64,000 nucleotides of DNA from Gracilibacillus orientalis (GCF_900114645.1 NZ_FOTR01000015.1:1-64000), one strand, 5' to 3'. Counted from the stretch's first letter, positions 20,234-28,494 are shown. Notes: generated by a model not told the origin, from the sequence alone. Numbers and translations are program-made.

Positions 20234-21583
20234 ATGCTATCTAACCTCATACACCTTGACGGATTAACACTTATAGAAAATGGTGTTATTCAAAACGCTC
20301 ATATTGAAAATGGAACAATTGAAAGGGCTAAGTTAGTAAGAGCTGTTATCGGTGAAGCCCAGATTGAGGATTTAGCTGTTACCAATGCAAAGATAGCTAG
20401 TTTAAATGCAGATAAGATTAATGCATCAAGATTATCAGCTATAACTGCAAACATGGGCACGGTAACAGCAGGACGATTATTATCTAACAACAATGCGATT
20501 GATATTAACTTAAACACTTCTCAATTTAAGTTAGGTAGTAATGCCAAGATACACTTTACTGATAGAGCCAATACATTATATTACACAAATAATAGTGTAT
20601 ATGGAGGTTTATTATTTGACCACTCTTTAAATGGTGGCGGTCGTCCGCTAGTCGCACTAGGCGTGTCAGATAACGGCTTTGATCCAAATGACACAAGTTG
20701 GAATGGGTTACGTGTGCATAGTGGTTGGGTTGAAAGTAATGTGGATGGCGTAATGACTAACATCATTTCCCAACAATTTTGGACAAACCAAAATCCTGAT
20801 TACTCTGGCGAAGGTTGGGTATTAGAAAATGCTTGGTCAGGTAATCGTAATAGAGCAATCTACGGAATGGACGGAGAAAACTTTGGATATGATTTAGGAT
20901 TCGCTGGTGGTGGAGAGTTTTCCAACGGATATATAGAAAACGTGAATACAAATCGGGTTAATGGATTTGATGAAATCCTATTTCGTAATAGATACGACGA
21001 CAGTAACGTAGGGTGGACATTGAAATTAGCGTATGAAGGCGGTTCTACTGTTGACTTTTACCCTATCAACACTGGTACACCTAATTATTACAATATTGGT
21101 CGCTCAAACAACAGAATCAATAGAGCGTATTTAAATATTGTAGAAGGTAATTCTATCGGGACATCATCTAATCCACATAGTTATGTATATACAGATTATT
21201 TAATTGAGGGCTCTGATGAGTCTATTAAGGATAATGTACAAGATAGCCAGCTCGGATTAAACTTTGTAAAAGATATTCACGTTGTAGATTTTAAAATGAA
21301 AAGCAGTGAAAAGTATAAATCCGGTGTGATTGCCCAAGAATTAGTATCCGTTCTAGATGCCCATGATGTTAATTTGGATTAACAAAGCATGGTGTTCGAG
21401 AATGAAGAAGTTATGGGAGTAGCTTATACACAACTAATCGCACCAACCATTAAAGCCGTTCAAGAAATAGATAAAAAGTTAGATGATGAAATCAATTGGC
21501 TTAAAGTTGAAAATCAATTATTACGTAATGAGGTAACAACATTAAAAAATAAAGTACAACAATTGGAGGAAAAAGTAGCATGA
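20234..21583 (+). pseudogene. Phage tail fibre/spike gene with S74-like chaperone end, interrupted by an in-frame stop
   Basis: Codons run in one frame from 20234 to 21583 except for a TAA at 21380-21382. The N-terminal part carries repeated short strands of the type NAHIENGTIERAKLV and ITANMGTVTAGRLLSNN, typical of siphophage tail proteins. The middle is a beta-rich receptor-binding region. The end (GSDESIKDNVQDSQLGLNFV, SGVIAQELVSVLDAHDVNLD, then after the stop GVAYTQLIAPTIKAVQEIDK and a coiled coil) looks like a peptidase S74 intramolecular chaperone. The stop removes the last 66 codons. There is no ribosome site before the first ATG and a normal tail protein would be longer, so the 5' end is also missing. 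It cannot make a functional fibre unless the TAA is read through. Confidence 0.8.
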
Positions 21584-22005
21584 TCAAATTACAAAATAAA
21601 CATTTAAAAGACGTAGCAGATTTTTTACAAAACAATGTGGGGGCGAAAGGAAAGAAAAACATTCACCGTATGAGAATAGTAAAGGCTCTACAGGAAGGTA
21701 ATAACAAGCTGGCTGAGGAAGAGGTTGCTCTTTTAAAAGAGTATGCCAAGACAGATGAACAAGGGGAGTTAGTCACTAATGAGAAGGGGGGATTTGATGT
21801 AGACGATAAAAAAGGCTTTAACGAGCAACATAAAGAATTGTTTGATGAGGAATACGTGATTGATGATAAGAACCTAGAATCCGCTGTAAAAACAGTCGAA
21901 AATTTAACAAATGATTACGACAAAGAGCTCATCGGCAAATCTGCCGAGGCTCATTTTTTATTGGCTGAATCAATTGAAAATGTTGAAGGAGGTGAAGAAG
22001 AGTGA
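21580..22005 (+). CDS. DUF1617-like phage protein
   Basis: A 141-residue acidic protein starting with MIKLQNKHLKDVADFLQN, which resembles the DUF1617 phage family found next to tail fibre genes. The ATG overlaps the stop of the tail gene (ATGA), indicating translational coupling in the late operon. The sequence is rich in E and K with helical character. Molecular function unknown. Confidence 0.65.
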   Translation: MIKLQNKHLKDVADFLQNNVGAKGKKNIHRMRIVKALQEGNNKLAEEEVALLKEYAKTDEQGELVTNEKGGFDVDDKKGFNEQHKELFDEEYVIDDKNLESAVKTVENLTNDYDKELIGKSAEAHFLLAESIENVEGGEEE

Positions 22006-22238
22006 TGGAAGAATACGTATTTGTAGAAACCAGTTCACGCACAGTTACGGAAGATGGTCAACGCTTCCGTAGAATTAACTTCCGGGGAAATGATCCAACA
22101 AATGAATTAAATGTAGACGGTTATATCCCTAAAGTTCCAGAAATGGATTATTTTCAAGCAGGACTTGACGGTACATTAAGTGATTTAATCAGAAATTTTG
22201 TTATTGATAAATTGACACCAACAGAACAAAGCGCCTAA
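22005..22238 (+). CDS. Small phage protein of unknown function
   Basis: A 77-residue protein. I choose the ATG at 22005, which overlaps the preceding TGA; a GTG three bases earlier is the alternative, and GGAGGTGAAG serves both. No motif is recognised. Position between a DUF1617-like gene and a holin-type gene suggests a tail-end structural or accessory role. Confidence 0.6.
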   Translation: MEEYVFVETSSRTVTEDGQRFRRINFRGNDPTNELNVDGYIPKVPEMDYFQAGLDGTLSDLIRNFVIDKLTPTEQSA

Positions 22239-22306
22239 TTGGCGTATTTTTTATGCAGGAATTTCCTCCTTTTTGTCGAATTATGATAAGGAGGAGGGGA
22301 GATGAA

Positions 22307-22597
22307 ATGGATATTGTACAAGAACTAAAGAGCAAAGGTTTTAATGCTATTGATTGTATTGGTGTGGGCGTGGATCTTAAGGAAATGGAAATAACTTTAG
22401 AAAATACAAACACTCAAGAACTTCTTAGCATGTTTGGAATAGATTCACGTTCAGCTTCATTGGTTGAGGAGGGTGAAAATTTATTTATAATTGGAAAGAA
22501 TAAACCCATAGGTCATTTTCCCAAAGAGAACGGGGAAACTGTAAACATAAACGAAGTGCTTCATGAAATAAAAATTAAGATTAAAGAATCAGTTTAA
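22307..22597 (+). CDS. Hypothetical phage-region protein
   Basis: A 96-residue protein starting at ATG 22307 with an excellent AAGGAGGAGGGG site. It is a mixed alpha/beta sequence (GFNAIDCIGVGVDLKEMEI, then a lysine/isoleucine-rich C-terminus) without signal peptide or membrane segment. I do not recognise a family. Terminator-like stem follows at 22667-22695. Confidence 0.6.
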   Translation: MDIVQELKSKGFNAIDCIGVGVDLKEMEITLENTNTQELLSMFGIDSRSASLVEEGENLFIIGKNKPIGHFPKENGETVNINEVLHEIKIKIKESV

Positions 22598-22666
22598 CGA
22601 GGGTTCTATTTGTTTAACTATTTGTTTAATTCCCATTTAAATTTAAGAGTAGATATCTGATTATTA

Positions 22667-22695
22667 TAGCATCTCAAAAGAGGTGCTTTTTTTAT
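22667..22695 (+). terminator. Terminator-like hairpin in the late phage gene cluster
   Basis: Stem AGCATCTC / GAGGTGCT with loop AAAA and a run of seven T. Confidence 0.7.
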
Positions 22696-22721
22696 ACCCA
22701 AAAATAGGTAGGGGGCAAAGC

Positions 22722-23018
22722 ATGACAGTCGAACTAGGGATTCTAATATCTATTGCATCTATATTAATAGCAGCATTAGGTGTGCTAATAGCATATTTGA
22801 CGTATCAATCAAGAAGGAGTACTACTACTAAAAATGACACCAAAGAAAGTGCGGAGTTAAAAGCTGGGGTAGATTACATTCGAAAAGGTGTGGATGATAT
22901 TCGTATTGATCTAAGGTCAAACGAAAAGCAGATGAATGCATTATCTGAACGAGTAGCTAGGGTAGATGAATCAACTAAACAAGCGCATAAAAGAATTGAC
23001 GCAATCAGTCCAGACTAG
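22722..23018 (+). CDS. Membrane-anchored coiled-coil protein, XhlA-like
   Basis: A 98-residue protein from ATG 22722 (GGTAGGGGG ahead). One N-terminal transmembrane helix (about residues 3-26) is followed by a charged coiled coil (VDYIRKGVDDIRIDLRSNEK and on). Such proteins accompany holin and endolysin genes in Bacillus phages and prophages (XhlA type), though XhlA has its helix at the other end, so homology is tentative. Confidence 0.6.
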   Translation: MTVELGILISIASILIAALGVLIAYLTYQSRRSTTTKNDTKESAELKAGVDYIRKGVDDIRIDLRSNEKQMNALSERVARVDESTKQAHKRIDAISPD

Positions 23019-23050
23019 GGCTGATTTTTTATTTGAAGGAGGTGATATCT

Positions 23051-23281
23051 ATGGATAAAGGCGCAATCGTACGTACAGCAGTCCTAGTGATTGCTTTAAT
23101 TAACCAGGTACTAGTGGCAACAGGCTTAAATCCGATCTCAGGAAGTGAAGATGTTTGGGGAGAAGCAATCTCAAGTGCAATTACTGTTGGTGCTGCAGTA
23201 TGGGCATGGTTTAAAGACAATGCCGTAACTGCAAGAGGGAAATATCAACAACAAGTATTAAAAGATAAAGGATTGAAATAA
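23051..23281 (+). CDS. Phage holin, SPP1 family
   Basis: A 76-residue holin: N-terminal MDKGAIVRTAVLVIALINQV transmembrane segment, a short loop (GLNPISGSEDVW), a second hydrophobic segment and a basic tail with ARGKYQQQVLKDKGLK. Holins of this family form the membrane lesions that let the endolysin through. GAAGGAGGTGAT precedes the ATG. It lies directly before the endolysin gene, the expected lysis cassette. Confidence 0.85.
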   Translation: MDKGAIVRTAVLVIALINQVLVATGLNPISGSEDVWGEAISSAITVGAAVWAWFKDNAVTARGKYQQQVLKDKGLK

Positions 23282-23309
23282 AGCCGTCTCATTAGAGGTG
23301 GCTTTTTCT
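23281..23309 (+). terminator. Terminator-like hairpin between holin and endolysin
   Basis: Imperfect stem AGCCGTCTC / GAGGTGGCT followed by TTTTTCT. Confidence 0.5.
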
Positions 23310-23336
23310 ACTATATTTAAAAGGAGTGGTTAAATA

Positions 23337-24395
23337 GTGACACACTTTGAAAAATTACCGCAGTTAGTTGATCATAGAAACACGCTGCCAAAGAAAGGTC
23401 ATTATGCTGACAGAACAACCATTATTACAACCAGAGTATGGCATCACGGTTTAACGTTATCACACTTAAGCGGTTCTACTGCTTTAGGATATAACAACTA
23501 CCATATTACCTTAGGATGGCCAGGGTGTGGTTATCATCTCGTGATCGAAGCAAAGAATATTGTTCAAACACCAAATGGACCACGTGCTCGAATAGTTTAT
23601 TGCAATGATATACGTAAAAAAACGTATCATATTGGTAACAGTAATAACTTCAGTCTTGGGGTATGTGTAACTGGTGATTATCGTAAAGAAGAATTATCGG
23701 ATGCAACAAAGGCAACAATTGACGAGTTGCAGGAAGCCCTGGTAAAAGACAGCATTGGGAAATATGATAAATCACACCACCAAATGCCAGATTATTCGTG
23801 GAAAGCTTGTTGTGTGTATAACTATAAAAAGGCTTTTAAATTCTTGGATGATACCAAACCATCAAGTGCACCAGACACTTATAAAATCCAAGAAGGCGAT
23901 ACACTATGGGGCATTGCTAATAACAGTGATGGCATTTCTGTAGAGGATCTTAAAAAGGCTAACCCAGGTGTGGATCCTACCAAGCTAAAAGTTGGTCAGG
24001 TTATTAATTTAGGTAAAGCTAAGAAATCAAGTGGATCTAATAACAACTCAAGTAAAAGTAAACCAAAGGCTAATTTAAAAGTAGATGGCAAGTGGGGAAA
24101 TGGCACAACCAAAGGATTGCAACAATACCTTGATACAGTACAAGATGGAATTATAAGCGATCAAGTACGTAACAACGTGACAAATACTTTTTATGGTACG
24201 ACTATTGATTTTGGAAATGGTAAAGGTAGTCTAGTCATTAAAGCGTTACAGAGCAAGATTGGTGCGAAGGTGGATGGTCTGCTAGGTCCTAATACAATTC
24301 AAGAGTATTTAGGTACTGTTTATGACAAGAAACTAAGCAAACCATCACTAGTAGTCAAAGAGTTACAACGTCGTTTGAATAAAGGTACATTTTAA
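23337..24395 (+). CDS. Phage endolysin: N-acetylmuramoyl-L-alanine amidase with LysM
   Basis: A 352-residue enzyme starting at GTG with AAGGAGTGG ahead. The N-terminal amidase_2/PGRP-type domain (about residues 1-170) has zinc-ligand candidates in VWHHGLT, in HHQMPDYSW and in WKACCVY. A LysM follows (YKIQEGDTLWGIA to VGQVINLG), then a serine/lysine-rich linker and a C-terminal part with repeats of peptidoglycan-binding type (LKVDGKWGNGTTKGLQQYL and AKVDGLLGPNTIQEYL). It would cleave the stem peptide from the glycan at lysis. It appears intact although the rest of the prophage is degraded. Its last codons have a decayed twin at 30006-30085. Confidence 0.9.
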   Translation: MTHFEKLPQLVDHRNTLPKKGHYADRTTIITTRVWHHGLTLSHLSGSTALGYNNYHITLGWPGCGYHLVIEAKNIVQTPNGPRARIVYCNDIRKKTYHIGNSNNFSLGVCVTGDYRKEELSDATKATIDELQEALVKDSIGKYDKSHHQMPDYSWKACCVYNYKKAFKFLDDTKPSSAPDTYKIQEGDTLWGIANNSDGISVEDLKKANPGVDPTKLKVGQVINLGKAKKSSGSNNNSSKSKPKANLKVDGKWGNGTTKGLQQYLDTVQDGIISDQVRNNVTNTFYGTTIDFGNGKGSLVIKALQSKIGAKVDGLLGPNTIQEYLGTVYDKKLSKPSLVVKELQRRLNKGTF

Positions 24396-24428
24396 TAAAT
24401 CCTGAATACAAAATCTATGTAGTTACAA

Positions 24429-24458
24429 TTGTAGATTTAATGGTGAAAATAATATAAT
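24429..24458 (+). promoter_or_regulatory. Predicted promoter upstream of the DUF899 gene
   Basis: TTGTAG at 24429-24434 and TATAAT at 24453-24458, spacer 18, in AT-rich host-like sequence. It lies about 125 bases before the GC-rich gene. Confidence 0.45.
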
Positions 24459-24583
24459 GTTATACCACTAACGAACTATTATGTTGAATAAAAAATTTTT
24501 AGCAATCGAGAAGAAGTCATTTGTATTTATGTTTGATAAACTATCAAGTGTGTAGGAAAACAATAGCGAAAGGAGATGTTTGC

Positions 24584-25360
24584 ATGAATCATAATTACAA
24601 AACCTCTGCGCTACCAACGGTGGTCGACCGGGACACCTGGCAGGCCAAACTTGATGAGTTGCGGGTCCGGGAGAAGGCACACACCCGAGAAGGTGACGCG
24701 ATCGCAGCGGCCCGACGGCGGCTGCCGATGGTCGAGGTGGACTCGACCATCCCGCTGATCGGCCCGGATGGCCCTGTCACGCTGTTGGATACATTCGAGG
24801 ACCGCCACCAGCTGATCGCGTACTACCACATGTGGCACACCGGTAGACCCGCCGAGGAGCAGTGCGAGGGCTGCACTTTCTCCACGACTCATATCAACGA
24901 ACTGTCCTATCTGCACTCGCGAGACGTGAGCTATGCGACTTTCTGTCAGGGACCGTACGAGGAGAGTTCACGGTATCGAGACTTCATGGGCTGGACGGTT
25001 CCCTGGTACTCGGTGCCGCAAGACGCCGTGGACCGGTTGATCGCAGACCGGCACTTCGGCATCCTGGTCAGTTATCTCCGGGACGGTGACAAGGTCTACG
25101 AGACCTACTGGACCACCGGGCGAGGCAACGAACTGATGGCTCCGTCGTACGGACTGCTGGACCTGACTGTCTACGGTCGGCAAGAGTACTGGGAGGACTC
25201 GCCCATGGGCTGGCCACAGCATTGGGGCTCTAAAGGCGGTCAGTTTCAGCTGGACGGCCGCCCGACCGCTCAATGGTCTCGGCTTGAGGCTGGGCACTCC
25301 GACGACCTCGGCACCAGAGCCACCACCACCGACCGACGCTGCTGCCAAGATAAGCCGTGA
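24584..25360 (+). CDS. DUF899 family thioredoxin-like protein, GC-rich foreign gene
   Basis: A 258-residue DUF899 protein. Landmarks are LPTVVDRDTWQAKLDELRVR near the start, a CxxC in EQCEGCTFST at a thioredoxin-like position, DFMGWTVPWYS, and YGLLDLTVYGRQEYWEDSPM toward the end. Function is not established. I start at ATG 24584 with GAAAGGAGATG before it. Its base composition is alien: two 60-base lines counted inside are 73% and 62% GC, while a line just upstream is 28%. Codons such as CTG, CGG, GTC and GCC dominate, as in actinobacteria. The first six codons and the ribosome site are AT-rich. It sits right after the endolysin as prophage cargo, with intact reading frame. Confidence 0.85.
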   Translation: MNHNYKTSALPTVVDRDTWQAKLDELRVREKAHTREGDAIAAARRRLPMVEVDSTIPLIGPDGPVTLLDTFEDRHQLIAYYHMWHTGRPAEEQCEGCTFSTTHINELSYLHSRDVSYATFCQGPYEESSRYRDFMGWTVPWYSVPQDAVDRLIADRHFGILVSYLRDGDKVYETYWTTGRGNELMAPSYGLLDLTVYGRQEYWEDSPMGWPQHWGSKGGQFQLDGRPTAQWSRLEAGHSDDLGTRATTTDRRCCQDKP

Positions 25361-25696
25361 CCTAGGATAACAAAAAAATAAAATATAGCGTGATGAAAGC
25401 CCTCCAGATGGTTGTTTCAGGCTATACAACACAATTGAATTGCAAAAGCAACCTACTTTATTTTTCTCTATATCAATCATATGTGCAATTGTTGCAGATC
25501 ATAATTAGAAAATGATCACTCTTTTTTTCAAAATGGATTTTCCTTTTGATAAAAAACGATTTTGTGAGATATTTTTGATCAATCATTATACCAAACTTAC
25601 AACAATAGCCCAGGTGTGGAAAGCCTGGGCTTAATATAAAAAGCTAAGGATAATTATACTTTTACTCAAGTACATTCATTTAGTAGTAACTATCGT
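25361..25696. other. 336-bp intergenic region after the DUF899 gene
   Basis: AT-rich sequence returns within about ten bases of the stop codon. Apart from the GTGGAA-loop hairpin at 25607-25631, I see no gene or recognisable element here. Confidence 0.5.
25607..25631 (-). terminator. GTGGAA-loop hairpin, after padC copy 1
   Basis: Stem AGCCCAGG / CCTGGGCT with loop TGTGGAAAG. It lies 66 bases beyond the padC stop on the minus strand. See the other family members at 28938, 29732, 30092 and 30481. Confidence 0.75.
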
Positions 25697-26200
25697 TTAA
25701 AAAGTTAACTTTCCAGAGTGTATATCTTCGGTCATACCATCATAAGGAGCTTGTGAGACAACCTGTTCGTTATTTAATCCTTCATTTTGGAAGAAAGTGA
25801 TATCTGCAAACTCAGGAACCACATGCTTAGGGTAAGTTTCATATTTTAAGCGTGATTCTTCCATTAGATCTATGAAGTCATTTTGATAACAAACAGTAAT
25901 TTCTGGATGTTCATGAACCCATTTAGGGAAGAAAATTATTCCATGCATACGATTTTCATTAGGCATAAAATTGAGTGATACATCTGTACCTGTTGGTTCA
26001 GTCCATGACACTTTAAATACACCATCTACAATTTTAACTAGATCTACTTGTTGGTCACGAACCCAGCGTCCCCCTACCATTCCACTGTGGATACGGTAAT
26101 CAATGGTGTTTTTATTTTTGATGTAGATCTCGTATTCCCAACCGTTTTCATATGTATAAATTAAATGGCTTCCTAAAAATTCTTCTAGTTCCTTCAACAC
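25697..26200 (-). CDS. padC: Phenolic acid decarboxylase, copy 1
   Basis: A 167-residue member of the PadC family, which decarboxylates ferulic, p-coumaric and caffeic acid to vinyl derivatives as a detoxification step in the cytoplasm. Family landmarks include [32 protein letters not shown] and [13 protein letters not shown]-like [13 protein letters not shown]. It starts at GTG with AAAGGAGTGG before it. It is cargo inside the element. A second copy lies at 29027-29530 and differs at 12 of 167 residues. No padR repressor gene is adjacent. Confidence 0.93.
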   Translation of the reverse strand: MLKELEEFLGSHLIYTYENGWEYEIYIKNKNTIDYRIHSGMVGGRWVRDQQVDLVKIVDGVFKVSWTEPTGTDVSLNFMPNENRMHGIIFFPKWVHEHPEITVCYQNDFIDLMEESRLKYETYPKHVVPEFADITFFQNEGLNNEQVVSQAPYDGMTEDIHSGKLTF

Positions 26201-26370
26201 ATAACCACTCCTTTGAATTCATCTGGTTTTACACTTTAGCTCTTAATACAACTTTCTACACCAGCCAACAAAATTCCTGCAAAGAACCTATAATAAATTA
26301 AGTTATTATAAATAATCCAATAAAAGTATCAAATAATATGAATGAATTTATGTAAAGGAGGCGAATTTCT

Positions 26371-26532
26371 GTGGACCAAAGTCAACTACAAGAATGTATT
26401 ACTGAATGTGAAAGTGCACTATCTCATTTAAATAATGCTATGAGTAAAGCACACGAACAAGCTAAACAAAAAATGCAACATGCTTCTAAAGATTTAGAAG
26501 AGTGCATTGCTGAATGTCGTGAACTACTGTAA
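26371..26532 (+). CDS. 53-residue peptide with two CxxxC motifs
   Basis: Starts at GTG with AAAGGAGGCG eight bases before. It contains two similar halves, LQECITECESAL near the start and LEECIAECRELL at the end, joined by a polar helix rich in A, K, Q and H (AMSKAHEQAKQKMQHASKD). It is likely an all-helical hairpin with paired cysteines, which could bind metal or form disulfides; this is inference. It converges with a ferritin-like gene 45 bases away. I do not recognise a family. Confidence 0.65.
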   Translation: MDQSQLQECITECESALSHLNNAMSKAHEQAKQKMQHASKDLEECIAECRELL

Positions 26533-26540
26533 TAAAAAGA

Positions 26541-26576
26541 AAACCCCCTCAACTTTTTAGAGATGAGAGGGGGTTC
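26541..26576. terminator. Shared terminator between the Cys peptide and the ferritin-like gene
   Basis: Stem AACCCCCTC / GAGGGGGTT-like, with TTTTCTTTTT following on the minus strand, so it mainly terminates the ferritin-like gene; it also closes the plus-strand gene. Confidence 0.8.
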
Positions 26577-26577
26577 C

Positions 26578-27018
26578 TTATTGCATGAAGGACAAAAACC
26601 AAACAGCATGATTTTGCTCGTCAGCTGCAGCACGTCTAAATGCTTCTTTGACATATGGATCGTTTGATCTGTCTGCTAAATCTAAATAAAAATCAACGGT
26701 TTCTTGTTCATCGTTAAAAGCAAAGCGTACCCCATCACGATAATTATTAGGGCATTCTTCGGTAATCGAATAAGTAGGCTTTTTGCCAGTCATATTGATA
26801 TAAATACTTGAAAATTTTTGTAAATGCATTTTTTCATCATTTATTATTTCAAAAATTCTATTCAACTGACTTTTAGGTGCCATTTTAGCAAGTTGTTCAT
26901 AACATGATATAGCACTAAATTCTCCATTAATTGCTTTTTGAAGATAGTTAATAAAAGCGTCATGACTTGAAGTGCGGTAATGATATGGATCATTTATATA
27001 TTGGTAATGTGAATACAT
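26578..27018 (-). CDS. Ferritin-like (rubrerythrin-fold) protein, YhjR-like
   Basis: A 146-residue four-helix protein. Putative di-iron ligands are the glutamate in NGEFSAISCYEQLA, the ExxH in NDEKMHLQKF, the glutamate in NDEQETVDFYLDLA and ExxH in ADEQNHAVWFL, the pairing expected for a carboxylate-bridged iron centre. The N-terminal 20 residues are tyrosine/histidine-rich (MYSHYQYINDPYHYRTSSH), which is seen in sporulation-associated proteins of this kind. Function in iron or oxidative stress is inferred from the fold. Confidence 0.75.
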   Translation of the reverse strand: MYSHYQYINDPYHYRTSSHDAFINYLQKAINGEFSAISCYEQLAKMAPKSQLNRIFEIINDEKMHLQKFSSIYINMTGKKPTYSITEECPNNYRDGVRFAFNDEQETVDFYLDLADRSNDPYVKEAFRRAAADEQNHAVWFLSFMQ

Positions 27019-27112
27019 AGTATCTCTCCTTATAAGGTAGTATCTATGTATTTATATGAACACCTCGTAGGTGAATGTGCTAGTACATCTAACTATACTT
27101 TCAAGTTTATCT

Positions 27113-27186
27113 CAACTGATTCAAACAACTCCTCCAATATAACCAACACTTTCTTCCGTATAGCCGGATTAAAGTATCTCCGTTTT
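27113..27186 (-). repeat. Dispersed repeat, copy 2
   Basis: Resembles 474-546. Minus-strand reading gives YFNPAIRKKVLVILEELFE, nearly the same peptide as copy 1, with no start codon or full gene around it. It lies 95 bases upstream of the ferritin-like gene. Confidence 0.6.
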
Positions 27187-27307
27187 TCTTTGTATTAAAA
27201 GAAATCTAGCGTTGAAAACCAGGGCTTTAATCATATGGAAAACAAAAATTCGTCACTGAAATTAAAATTGAGCAAAATGAAAAATAGGCTAACTGTAGTT
27301 TTAAAAT

Positions 27308-27382
27308 AAAGTCGTGATGTTTGGAAAAAAGATACGATGTTTAAAATAAAGTCGCGACGTTTATAAAAAAGTTGCGAAGCCT
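27308..27382. mobile_element. Transposase-binding array of a Tn7-like element end
   Basis: Four units begin exactly 20 bases apart at 27308, 27328, 27348 and 27368: AAAGTCGTGATGTTT, AAAGATACGATGTTT, AAAGTCGCGACGTTT and AAAGTTGCGAAGCCT. They directly precede a broken tnsA. In Tn7 the end next to tnsA carries four closely packed TnsB sites, so this is most likely the corresponding end. A TGT at 27294 could be the terminus but is not certain. Confidence 0.7.
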
Positions 27383-27419
27383 TACCCCTTTGGATATGAT
27401 TGTCTAAAGGGGTGTTTTT

Positions 27420-27852
27420 GTGACGAAAAGAAAAAGAACATCTAAAGTCGATAAGTGGATTAAAGAAGGTAGAGGAACTGGGAGTGGTGCAGATTATCAA
27501 CCATGGCTAAAAAATTCAATGTTTCCTCGTTAGGTCGGTCGACGAGATTAAAAGGTATAAAAACTGGCAGACAACATGAGTTTTTATCGGATTTGGAGCG
27601 AAATTACTTTATACATCTGAATATTCCGATGAAATATTAGATTTCCGTGAACAATTTCCACTGTTACCTCTAGAGGAAACAATTATTATTGCGGATGAGC
27701 TCGGTATTAAAGATCCAATTATGAAAATAGTAATTGTTCAACCTTGGGTTAGAGGGTTAGAGATAGCGGATGATATGCATAGTATTCTATTTACTTCACA
27801 TTTTTATTGTATGGATACATTTTCAGTTCCTTTGAAATTAATCTGTAGTTAG
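27420..27852 (+). pseudogene. tnsA: tnsA remnant of a Tn7-like transposon
   Basis: Three fragments in different frames form one TnsA N-terminus. From GTG 27420: MTKRKRTSKVDKWIKEGRGT then GADYQPWLK. From about 27527: SLGRSTRLKGIKTGRQHEFL then SDLERNYF. From 27610: YTSEYSDEILDFREQFPLLP then LEETIIIADELGIKDP. Two frameshifts, one a single-base loss at 27608-27610, break it. TnsA is the endonuclease that cuts the 5' ends during cut-and-paste Tn7 transposition. The first catalytic glutamate lies in LSDLE; the catalytic Asp and Lys would follow the point where similarity stops, so they are missing. No tnsB, tnsC or target-selection gene remains. Confidence 0.8.
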
Positions 27853-27891
27853 TGTTTTATTGAAATCATTTTCTTTAGAGGAGGAGTCTTT

Positions 27892-28416
27892 TTGGAATTT
27901 AGCACTGAAAGATTAACAATTAGGCCGTTTTTGAGTAATGACTTACATGATGTATTTAACATTTACAATAATGATGATATATGTAAATATCTCTTGCATG
28001 ATACGTGGACACATGAAAATATGCAGGAAGAGTTTAATAAAAAGCTAGAAAATAGAACACTCACAAAAGAAGGAATGTTAAGTTTAGCGGTAGTAAACGA
28101 TACTAACGTAGTTGGTGATTTATCTGTATGGTATACAGATATGAAAGATACAGTTGAAATTGGTTATAGTTTTTCTAAGACTGCTTCAGGAAAGGGTTAT
28201 GCAACAGAAGCTGTGAGTGGTTTAGTCAAGAAGTTATTTGATGAGTTTGATGTGCATCGCATACATGCTAACCTTGATGCAAGAAATGAAGCATCACAAA
28301 AATTATGTGAGCGTATAGGGATGAGAAAAGAAGCTCATTTCATTCAAGATTTTTGGAATAAAGGTGAATGGACAGATAGCATAGTGTATGGAATGCTATT
28401 TACAGATTTAAAATAA
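27892..28416 (+). CDS. GNAT family N-acetyltransferase (RimJ/RimL-like)
   Basis: A 174-residue acetyltransferase starting at TTG with AGAGGAGGAG before it. It begins STERLTIRPFLSNDLHDVFN, has the acetyl-CoA loop ASGKGYATEAV and the C-terminal NEASQKLCERIGMRKEAHFI typical of RimJ/RimL relatives that act on protein N-termini or small molecules. Substrate unknown. It is the last intact gene inside the element. Confidence 0.88.
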   Translation: MEFSTERLTIRPFLSNDLHDVFNIYNNDDICKYLLHDTWTHENMQEEFNKKLENRTLTKEGMLSLAVVNDTNVVGDLSVWYTDMKDTVEIGYSFSKTASGKGYATEAVSGLVKKLFDEFDVHRIHANLDARNEASQKLCERIGMRKEAHFIQDFWNKGEWTDSIVYGMLFTDLK

Positions 28417-28494
28417 GGGGATTACTTTATTGTAAAAAAATACAATAATAGCATATTTCGCATAAGTCCTTTCGAATTAACGTGGAAAAAGAAA

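Noticed and set aside
24611-25480. Long minus-strand frames over the DUF899 gene
   Set aside because: High GC sequence produces long open antisense frames by chance; the plus-strand frame has the domain motifs and a ribosome site.
27231-27500. Minus-strand frame over the Tn7-like end
   Set aside because: It crosses the repeat array and the start of the tnsA remnant, has no ribosome site and resembles nothing.
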